From: Clarireedia homoeocarpa
Lineage: Eukaryota; Ascomycota; Leotiomycetes; Helotiales; Rutstroemiaceae
Assembly (NCBI GenBank): GCA_001465935.1
Contig: LNKV01000020.1
Coordinates: 1 to 64,000, forward strand
Direction: 5' to 3'
DNA: 64,000 nt
Position numbers and translations under genes: made by a program. How positions within the stretch are numbered: position 1 is the stretch's first letter; every line of letters begins with the position of its first letter. The notes under the pieces were generated by a model that had not been told where the DNA came from, did not search any database, and was given only the letters and a program-made list of their open reading frames with translations. Of this stretch, positions 37,726-47,230 are shown piece after piece.

Positions 37726-37944
37726 GTAGTCTGTAGTCTCTATCTAGTCTGTAGTCTCTAGTCTCTAGTCTCTAGTCTCTAGTCTCTAGTCTCTAGTCTT
37801 TAGTCTCTAGTCTCTAGTCTGTAGTCTCTAGTGTCCAGTCTCTAGTCGCCAGTCTCTAGTCGCCAGTCTCTAGTCGCCAGTCTCTAGTCTCCAGTCTCCA
37901 GTCTCTAGTCTCCAGTCTCCAGTCTCCAGTCTCCAGTCTCTAGA
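37726..37944. repeat. 7-bp (CTAGTCT) minisatellite, about 220 bp
   Basis: About 30 units of TAGTCTC with variants (CAGTCTC, TAGTCGC, CAGTCGC) arranged in sub-blocks, indicating stepwise expansion. Confidence 0.95.
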
Positions 37945-38040
37945 CTTTCATTAGAAATCTCTGGACAGGATCCGCTCTTGCCCCACGTACACGGCGCGGT
38001 AGAAGACCTGGAAACGCTCGGAAATCGTGTCTTTAGGGAT

Positions 38041-38143
38041 GATGGAGCACGGTATGGCACGGTATGGCACGGTATGGATGGATATGGCACGGTATGGATG
38101 GATATGGCACGATATGGATGGATATGGATGGACATGGATGGAT
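38041..38143. repeat. Composite GGTATGGCAC / GGATGGATAT array
   Basis: Ten-base units GGTATGGCAC and GATGGATATG are interleaved about ten times over 100 bp. Confidence 0.9.
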
Positions 38144-39322
38144 CGAAAAAGTACCCAGAAAGCAGGTACCTCTCTCTTCTATCTTGGTACAAAGTACATG
38201 CGGGTGATACAAATACCAAAATATAACCCAAATGGGCCAGGGTGCTGTGCTAAACATACTTTGGTGCGATCTCCTCTTCCTGAACCCCTGGCTTTCTTCC
38301 CTTTCCCTTGCCCTTGCCCTTTCCCTTTCCCTTCCCCTCGACCCTCCATCATACCCTTTCTATACACACTACCTCCTCTTTTAATGACCCTGCTGCAGGT
38401 CTTTTACAAAACCATCGCGTCTTCCACATCGATTTTCGTAGAACTCTTCCTTGAAAGCCGGTCACTTTCGGTCAGAGTTGGAGCCAACGATTCCTCATAC
38501 CTCATCTCATACCTCATACTGTACCCCATACATTCGTTTGTTGGAATATACTCGATGTCCATTGTCCCCTTAATTGAGCGCCCATTTCGTTTCTCTGTTC
38601 CTTCTTTCTGATCATCCAGAAGTTCCAGATTCTCCATATTGGTCCCGTGAAACATCAACCTTATTCGTTGTTCCTAGGAACATCTCGCCATACATTTCGG
38701 CTTCCACTCGTTCAACGGGAAAAGATAATTTTTTTTTTTCTCTTTTTCTTTTTCTTTTTTTTTTGACTGAGACAGCTTCCTGCACCTTCCAGCTTCTCTG
38801 TCGTGGAATCATACTAGCTTGCAGGAAGCCACGATAACTTGCAGTTGATCTTCCGTTTTACCGCGAAACCTGAAAACCGATCCAAAACTGTATAGGGATC
38901 AGCCAAGCATCCGAATATCCATCACATCAAAAGTAGTGAATACACGCCTTGCTGTGTTGTGCTGTTCTGTGAACGCTGGATCAAATCAGTGGGGCGCCGC
39001 TTCTGTGTACATAAATCGTTCTCGAATCTCGCTCGTTCAACCTCAACTCGAGATCGTGGTACTGAAACACTCCAAAGTTACTCACATCCTCTACCGCTGG
39101 GAAGAGTGGTTGGTTTGTATGTTGGAATCATCCCATAATTTTCACTTGTGGGCACTTTCTGACGTATCTCTGTTCTGCAGCTACCCAGGACCAAACGGAC
39201 TCATCCCGGGAACACAGCGCATGGTGTCTGCAAACTAAAGTGCAGACGGCGATCACACTTAAATCAACCGTTTCCTCAAATTTTAGAACTCTCACACTCT
39301 ACATTACTGTTACGGGCTCATC

Positions 39323-41817
39323 ATGACGCAATACGATACTTCGCCATGGCCGGCGAAAGATGTGAGTACTCGCAAATCTCTATGTCTCAACTATTCTCCG
39401 TTATGGCTTTTGAGAAGCATTCCACTGACAACTTGGGTTTCAGATCGCCTATACCGCCATCGTAGGCGGCGTAATGTTACTTGCCTTTCTCGAATGGTTC
39501 CTATGGCTTGCGGCGTTCTTGTATTGTCTGATCAAGGTCTTCCAAAAAGCTGAGCATTGGTCCGTGAGAGTATTAGCATTGCTGGTGGGAACGCTTTTCA
39601 CTCTACTAAGGTAATTTGATAATCGGGTCAGTATCAGTAGAATCTTTTGCTGACTAGGAGTTTTCTAGATGCATTTACCTACCGATCATGGTCGTTACAC
39701 TTCCTCTCCCAAGCCATGTCACCCAATACTTCCCTAAAAAGATGGTCGACATTCTTCAGTGGTTCGGGTTTTGGTCGTTCGCAGCTCTTTTGACAATTCC
39801 ATGGCTCTTCTGCGTTTACCAGATTGTAACGCACTCTCTCGGACGAACGAAGCGAATTAAGCAAGTTTTGGATGAGCATTCGGCACCCAAGGTTGTCATC
39901 GTCATGCCATGTTACAAGGAGGACCCAGACGTTCTTGTTACCGCCATCGATTCCGTCGTTGACTGCGACTACCCGCCCTCCTGCATCCACGTTTTCCTAT
40001 CTTTCGACGGTGATCAAGAGGATGAGTTGTATTTGAAGACGATTGAAGCGCTAGGTGTCCCGCTATCTTTGGATTCTTACCCGAAAAGTATCGATGTTAC
40101 GTACCGAACCGCCCGTATTACGGTTTCCCGATTCCCTCACGGTGGAAAGCGACATTGCCAGAAGGCTACTTTCAAGTTGATCGACAAAGTCTATACTGAA
40201 TACTTGAAGCGCAATGACAATCTTTTCATCCTGTTCATTGATTCCGATTGTATTTTGGACCGTGTCTGCCTCCAGAACTTCGTTTACGACATGGAACTGA
40301 GTCCCGGAAACACCCGAGATATGTTGGCCATGACGGGTGTTATTACTTCGACTACCAAAAAACACAGTCTCATCACTTTGCTGCAAGATATGGAATATAT
40401 CCACGGTCAACTTTTCGAGCGTACTGTGGAGTCTGGTTGTGGCTCCGTCACGTGTCTTCCTGGTGCTCTGACGATGTTGCGATTCTCTGCTTTCCGACGA
40501 ATGGCCAAGTACTACTTTGCGGACAAGGCGGAACAATGCGAGGATCTTTTCGATTACGGCAAGTGTCACTTGGGCGAGGATAGATGGCTGACCCATCTCT
40601 TCATGATCGGTGCCAAGAAGCGATACCAGATCCAAATGTGTACCTCCGCCTTCTGCAAAACCGAAGCTGTGCAAACATACAGATCTCTGATCAAGCAACG
40701 TCGTCGATGGTTCTTGGGATTTATCACCAACGAAGTCTGCATGTTGACTGATATCAGAATCTGGAAGAGATACCCAATTTTGGCCGTGGTCCGTTTCATG
40801 CAAAACACTATCCGAACGACCGCCCTGCTCTTCTTCATTATGGTTCTTTCTATCATCACTACAACAAAGCGAGTTCAGGATCTTCCTGTCGGTTTCATTG
40901 GTATCTCCCTCGGTCTTAACTGGCTGATGATGATCTACTTTGGTGCCAAGCTCAAGCGTTTCAAGATCTGGCTCTACCCATTGATGTTCGTTGTGAACCC
41001 ATTCTTCAACTGGTATTACATGGTTTACGGCATTTTCACTAGTGGCCAGCGCACTTGGGGTGGACCTCGTGCTGATGCAGGAGCTGCTGATTCTCACACT
41101 ACGCCGCAACAAGCGATCGAGGCAGCTGAGAAAGCTGGAGACGATCTCAACGTTATTCCCGAAACTTTCAAGCCTGCCGCCGATGCTCGCAACAACCAAC
41201 TCACCCGTCGTCCTACCTTACCACTTCTTCCCCCGGATCGTCTCGATGGCCGTTTCGCTGCTGCAGAGAGACTTCCTGGTGGATGGTATCAACAAGTCAA
41301 CGATTCTCTCAACAGTGTTGCCGCTCCTGGTATGTTGGGCAAGCAACAAATGATGTCAAGAGACTCCTTCACCAGTTACGTTTCTGGCGTTACAGATACC
41401 AACTCTGTTTACATGCCGAGACGTGTGGAGAGTATTATGGGAGAAGAGGACAGGAAGAAGTACGAAATCGCTCAAGCCAACCAGAAAGCCGCTGGTGGAG
41501 CATACTACAGTCAGGTTAGTAATAAATGCATATTTATTGACAAGTACGATTTTAGCTAACCAAGTATATAGCAACAGGGTTACGTCTACGAAATCCAAGA
41601 TGGACAAGACGCCAAGGCTGCATACCACGATTCAGTCGAGTCTTTGGGCTCTTTGGACGGTGCTTCATCACAATCTCTAGCAGTGCCGCAAAGCACACAG
41701 CGAAACGGAAGAAGTCCATTGGGTCGTATGTCTCTTGTACGCGCCAATCCAGCTCAAGAATCCATTGAGCTGGAAGACCAAGGATCCGATACCTCACCAG
41801 AATCACGTCGTCATTAA
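39323..41817 (+). CDS. Chitin synthase, probably class VI
   Basis: Exons 39323-39361, 39444-39610, 39669-41514 and 41572-41817; 765 residues. Two hydrophobic segments near the N-terminus are followed by a GT2 catalytic domain: KVVIVMPCYKEDPDVL, FLSFDGDQED, IDSDC, LGEDRW (Glu372-Asp373-Arg374) and the processivity motif QRRRW (412-416). A membrane cluster follows (RTTALLFFIMVLSIITT; LPVGFIGISLGLNWLMMIYF; KIWLYPLMFVVNPFFNWYYMVYGIF). The C-terminal 220 residues are polar, probably cytosolic. There is no myosin head and no long N-terminal extension, unlike classes V and VII; length and order match the class often annotated chsD/class VI. It polymerises UDP-GlcNAc into chitin at the plasma membrane. 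The class call is from layout only. Confidence 0.92.
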
Positions 41818-41828
41818 ACACCGATCTA

Positions 41829-41863
41829 TGCTCTACGCTCTACGCTCTACGCTCTACGCTCTA
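41829..41863. repeat. (CTCTACG)n microsatellite
   Basis: Five 7-bp units lie directly after the chitin synthase stop codon, in the probable 3' UTR. Confidence 0.95.
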
Positions 41864-43050
41864 TTAGTACTTTAATAATTACTTGGCATGGGGAAAAATG
41901 GGAAAAGGGGAAAAATCCTCGGAACCACTTCATCGAGGGCCCTTTTTTTTTTTTTTAATTCTGGCTCAAGATGTTCGTTCTATGGACTAGCATGAGGGGC
42001 AGGAGGAATTTTGATATGTTTTTGGCGTTACGAAAAAACCGGGCATTTATGTTGCACACTTACACTCTTGAGACGGTGCACCGATCTATTTTGTTTTTTT
42101 GTTGTTGTTTTTCCATGACTGATTGCATGGGCATAGCGAGGCGTAACTTCATACCATAGATGATCATATAGGGGATTTTTACATTCTAGAACTCGAGTAG
42201 AAGGAAGAGAAGAAGATACTTTGGAGGGCTATTGTAATTAGTGATAGAGGACGGGAGGGGGGAAGAAAAGATGAGAAGAAGTTTACAGGATTCGCGTCGA
42301 AACAGTCGATCAAATAAGCAGATAGAGAATAATATCTTGCCGTTATTTCATTCAATGAGTCGTCGGTTTTTCTTTGCTTTGTGTCACAAAATGGAATAAA
42401 TGAAGTCAGCATCTTTACAAACAGGCCCTGCAGGTTGTTTGAGTCTGGGCCCTGATATGGGTGAAACAGGTCATCATGGATGGATACTTCTTCCTGCGAA
42501 CCTTATGTGTTGTTGCCAACACACAGCAAGGCGTTCCTTTTCTACTTTTTTTTTTTTTTTTTGGCAGGCTTGCGACCCCACACGTGAACGTCATTGGGTG
42601 TTTGGGCAACAGTGGCCTGTGGTTTTCGCCTCGCCTTGGAAAAAAGATGGGACATTCTTTCTTCTTATCGGGCACGTCGGGCTGTGTTATCGTGGACGGG
42701 CACGTGATTTGGGATTGGGCATGGGCATTCGGTGAGGGAGGAGGGGTGGTGGGTGGATGTGGATGTGGATGTGGAAGCGGGGAGAAGGAGTTGGAAGGAG
42801 GAAGAAGAATGAATGAATGGATGGATGGATGGATGGCTCTTTGTGTTTGTTTCTATTTATTTTATAGTCATTGATTTGTTTGGGTGGGTGAGAGAGGGAA
42901 TGTGTTTTTTGGGGGGGAAAGTTGTTGGGGAGGTTTGGTGGAAAGTGGGAGGGCAGGAGGGGGGAGGGGGGAGGGGTGAGAAGGGAGAAGGGAGAAGGGA
43001 GAAGGGGAAAGAAGGGAAGGAGAAGATGAGAGAAGCGAAGAGAGGAGAAG

Positions 43051-43127
43051 TATGAATTAGAATGTACCATGTACTTGTATGAATTAGAATGTATTATGTA
43101 CTTGTATGAATTAGAATGTACCATGTA
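43051..43127. repeat. 27-bp tandem repeat, 2.9 copies
   Basis: The unit TATGAATTAGAATGTACC plus ATGTACTTG occurs three times (the last truncated), about 440 bp upstream of the HSP88 start. Confidence 0.93.
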
Positions 43128-43203
43128 TGACAAGATATACACACCAAACAAAACAAGGCTGTCGTGTTGTACAAGTACCCAGTACGCCTGCCTTACCCAG
43201 AAA

Positions 43204-43236
43204 TTCGGCCATAGTCGCGAAAGATCGAGAAGTTTC
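43204..43236 (+). promoter_or_regulatory. Candidate heat-shock element of HSP88
   Basis: In 5-bp register, TTC at 43204, GAA at 43219, GAA at 43229 and TTC at 43234 (GAAgtTTC at the end) form a gapped HSE. It lies about 335 bp upstream of an Hsp110-family start codon, which suits an Hsf1 target. Chance occurrence is possible. Confidence 0.4.
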
Positions 43237-43568
43237 TGCATCGTTCGTCAATACCAGTAGCGCCTGTCCACAGAAGCAACAACCGCCTTCTTTGAGTAAA
43301 GATTGAAAATTAAAAAAAAAAAAAAAAACACAACCACTCTTCATATCTACAACATCGACACAGTACCATCCAAACCTCTTTTTAGATTCCACTCCAACGA
43401 ACCCTTTGTTGTCTTTCTTGAGTTGACCCTTTTTTCCTACCACTATTTAGATTTTCTTTGACGGGTTTCTTTTTCCCATATCCATCAAGCGCAGAGTCAA
43501 CAACGACAACAACGACATCAACGACAACAACGACAACAACAAACACCCCCTTCAACAATTTACACACA

Positions 43569-46160
43569 ATGTCTGGTGAGTTCAACCCTGCAGCCATCGA
43601 CCGCTTGGTTGCACCGTTTGCCTTCACTTTGCTGACGATTTGAATGATGCAGTGGTCGGTGTAGATTTCGGGACACTGAATACAGTCATCGCCGTTGCGA
43701 GAAACCGTGGTGTCGATGTTGTATGTGGCTTCCTATTTTCCTATGTTGGGTTTTTTGCCCTGCCCTGCCCTGCCTTTGGTGGGGGTGTTTTATACTTTGA
43801 TTTACTGACACTGACTTTGCTGCGCAGATTACGAATGAGGTTTCTAATCGTGCAACACCGTAAGTACCCAACATCTCTTTCCTGTGTTTGTACCGGGGGG
43901 GGAAACCGTCTTATCTAGTTGTTATCATCATCAGCTAACCTCACTTCCCCATCATAGGTCCCTTGTAGGATTCGGACCCAAGTCGAGATACCTCGGTGAG
44001 CCTGCAAAGACACAAGAGATCTCCAACTTGAAGAACACAGTGGGATCTCTCAAGCGATTAGCTGGTCGATCGTTGAAGGATCCAGATGTTGCATTAGAAC
44101 AGGACTATGTCTCGGCTCCTCTCGTCGATATCAATGGCCAGGTGGGCGCGGAAGTTACATACTTGGGCAAGAAGGAGAGATACACAGCAACCCAACTTGT
44201 CGCTATGTATCTGAGTAAGGTCAAGACTACAGCTTCTGCCGAGTTGAAGCTTCCCGTTGCAGACATGGTCATGAGTGTGCCCGCTTGGTTCACCGATGTC
44301 CAGCGCAGAAGTTTGATGGATGCTGCTGAGATTGCCGGTGTTAAGCTTCTCCGTCTGATGAACGATACCACCGCCGCTGCTTTGGGTTACGGTATCACCA
44401 AGTTGGATCTTCCGGGCCCAGAGGAGAAGCCCCGTCGCGTGGCCTTCATCGATATCGGACACACCAACTACACCTGTTCGATAGTCGAATTCAAGAAGGG
44501 TGAGCTCACAGTCAAGTCTACCGCATACGACAGACATTTCGGTGGACGAGACTTCGACAAGGCTTTGGTTGAGCACTTTGCTGCTGAGTTCAAGGAGAAG
44601 TACAAAATCGACATCAAGAGCAACCCTAAGGCTATGGTCCGTGTCGCCGCTGGTGCCGAGAAGCTGAAGAAGATCCTATCCGCCAACGCAATGGCTCCTC
44701 TCAACATTGAGTCCTTGATGAACGATGTCGACGTGAGCGCCATGCTGAAACGTGAAGAACTCGAGGCTCTTGTTGAGCCACTTCTCAGCCGTGCTCACGT
44801 TCCTCTGGAGCAAGCCTTGGCTGATGCCAAGTTGAAGGTAGAGGACATTGACGTAATTGAACTTGTCGGTGGTTGCACACGTGTCCCAGCCTTGAAGGAG
44901 CGCATTCAGCAATTCTTTGGCAAGAACCTTTCCTTCACACTTAACCAGGATGAGGCTATTGCTCGAGGTTGTGCGTTCAGCTGCGCCATTCTCTCACCAG
45001 TTTTCCGTGTCCGTGACTTTGCCATTCACGACATTGTCAACTACCCAATCGAATTCACATGGGAGAAGTCACCGGACATTCCTGATGAGGATACCAGCCT
45101 GACCGTTTTCAACAGAGGTGGTGTTATGCCTTCAACTAAGATTCTCACATTCTACCGAAAAGAGCCATTCAACCTGGAGGCCAAATACGCCAAGCCAGAA
45201 TTACTTCCTGGCAAGATGAACCCATGGATCGGAAGGTTCACGGTTAAGGGTGTGAAGGCAGACTCCAAGGATGACTTTATGATTTGCAAATTGAAGGCAC
45301 GTCTCAATTTACACGGTATCTTGAACGTGGAGCAGGGTTACTACGTGGAGGATATGGAGGTTGAAGAGCCAATTCCAGAGGAGAAGGATGGTGAAAAGAA
45401 AGATGATGTGAGTGATAGTTCTTCTACTGCTGTTCATGCTTCTCAGGAAAACGAACCTATTCCAAAACGTCCCCGTTTGGGACAAGAAGATCAACTAACG
45501 CGCTCCTTCAAGGCTATGGATACCGACGAGAAGCCCAAGACTCGAAAAGTCAAGAAGCAAGTTCGAAAAGGTGATCTTCCAATTGTTGCCGGTACTGCTT
45601 CCCTCGACCCAGCTGCTGTGGCTGCTGCTGCTGAGCAAGAAAACAACATGATTATGGAAGATAAACTTGTTGCCGATACCGAAGAGAAGAAGAACGAACT
45701 CGAGACTTATATTTACGAAATGAGGAATAAGATCGATGACCAATACGCCGACTTTGCTAGTGAAGAGGAGAAGGAGAAGCTGAAGGCTAAGCTTGAGGCT
45801 AGTGAGGTAAGTTGAGACTCCGTTTCCATGACTTGTGATTGGATCATTATATTAATTATTGTTAAATAGGACTGGCTCTATGATGAGGGTGAAGATGCAA
45901 GCAAAGCAGTCTACATTGCCAAGATGGATGAAATCCGTGCAGTTGCCGGACCAATTGTTCAACGCTACTTTGAAAAGGTAGAACAAGAACGTGAGGCGGC
46001 TCGTGTAGCGGAAGAGGCAGAACAACAGAGAAAGAGAGATATGGCTGAGGCGGCTAAACAGGCTGCTTTGGCTATGGAGAATACTGAGAATGGTGGAGAT
46101 GCGGAAATGACTGATATTAATGATATGCCAAAGGAGGGAGAGGTTGAGGAGAAGAAGTAG
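43569..46160 (+). CDS. Hsp88, Hsp110/Sse1-type chaperone (Hsp70 nucleotide-exchange factor)
   Basis: Exons 43569-43575, 43653-43720, 43828-43859, 43958-45806 and 45870-46160; 748 residues. The start exon is 7 nt (ATGTCTG); splicing gives MSVVGVDFGTLNTVIAVARNRGVDV. Hsp110 traits are: SLVGFGPKSRYLGEPAKTQEISN, the ATPase motif VAFIDIGHTNYTCSIVEF (Hsp70 would have DLGGGT), and VELVGGCTRVPALKERI. A substrate-binding part with an acidic insertion follows (EEPIPEEKDGEKKDD), then a helical C-terminus ending EVEEKK. Hsp110 proteins release ADP from Hsp70 and hold unfolded clients in the cytosol. The Neurospora orthologue is called Hsp88. The tiny first and third exons are set by frame and consensus donors. 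Confidence 0.95.
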
Positions 46161-47230
46161 ACTAGCTGTTTGGTTTGATGGGTGAAATGGTGATGGTGAT
46201 GAAGGGGGGGGAAGGAAGGAAGAGGCAAGGGGAGAATTAGATAAGATGTGTGGGGTGAGGGGTGGTTGAGTGACTGTTGACCTGAGTGGGTGGCTAGATT
46301 CCGTGGGTGGACAGGCTAGGGGGGGTTAGGATTGGGAGAGAGGATACTGATGTCGATATGATATAAATGAATGGAATGGGATGAAAGAATGGGTGGGTGG
46401 ACAGGATGGAATGGAATGGAATGGAATGGAATAAAATGGTATTATGATATGAACATGATAAAGAAAAAAGACCAATCGAGAGTTTAGACGAATGATTTTG
46501 ATGTTTTAATTTGATGTATTTGTGTTTTTCTGTTTTTCTGTTTCTCTGCTTCTCTGTTTCTATTTGATTAAGAATTGCTGGTTGATATAAGTTTGGTTGA
46601 TGGTTGATGGTTGAGGGTGGAGGGTTGATATAGTTAAAAGTTATGTAGCCTTAGCTGGTAGTTGGTTGGTTGGTTGGTAAGTAGACAGACAGACACAAAA
46701 GACAAAAGACAAAGTAAAAACAGAAAGAAATACTGTAGGAGAATAGGGATGGGGTTGGGGGTGGAGGAAGGGGGGGGGGGGGAAGAATATAAGTTAAGTT
46801 AAGTTGAAGAGTAAATAAACAATAAGTTATTATTTGATTGGTTTCACCCAAGCTAAGTTAAGTTAAGTTGGTTGACTTGAACTGGATGGATGGATGGATG
46901 GATGGTTGAGGTTTTTATCTCTGAAAGAGAGAGGAGTGGTAGTGGTGGTAACTACAAGTAACTTAAAAACACTCTATTCAACCCAGCTCAACACAACTCA
47001 ACTCAACCTAATCCTATGCCAATCCCAATCCTGATCCCAATCCAATCCAATCTAATGCATTTACAATATATGTCCATCCCGCTGCCTGTAATTCAAAGCT
47101 CCTCCTAATAAATCATTTACTCCCTTTTCCCCCTTTTCCCCCTTTTCCCATGTTACTCCATGTTTAAATCATTCCACGTCTCTCTTAGTCCACTCCTCTC
47201 ACTGCTTCTCCCTCTCCTCCTCCTTCCCGT
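46161..47230. other. Convergent spacer HSP88 / Atos gene
   Basis: About 1.07 kb with G-rich and GGAT-type simple repeats (AATGG at about 46408-46436, a G-run at about 46772-46783), AAGTT repeats (about 46793-46810 and 46854-46872), and CCCTTTT repeats before the Atos gene end. No gene is seen. Confidence 0.6.

Larger units (their letters stand above)
33538..39322. other. 5.8-kb tandem-repeat-rich spacer between eIF5B and chitin synthase
   Basis: No gene is supportable. The region is a mosaic of simple repeats: TTTA, CCATTT, GTGCT, CAACTG, GATGGAGG, TCGTGC, TTGCGGC, TTCTG and AAATGC units, poly-T runs, and several minisatellites listed separately. Frames within it are products of low complexity or competing frames. 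It must hold the eIF5B 3' UTR and the long upstream region of the chitin synthase gene. A noncoding transcript is possible but not visible from sequence alone. Confidence 0.7.
41818..43568. other. Spacer chitin synthase / HSP88
   Basis: 1.75 kb with two poly-T tracts (about 41942-41957 and 42546-42562), a GGAT/GAGGGG-rich block (about 42735-43040), a 27-bp tandem repeat, and the HSP88 promoter with a candidate heat-shock element. Frames here are low complexity and are rejected. Confidence 0.65.

Noticed and set aside
40063..41199. 378-codon minus-strand frame opposite chitin synthase
   Set aside because: Lies wholly antisense to the conserved GT2 catalytic domain. Long antisense frames arise from codon bias in highly constrained genes, and the protein has no motif.
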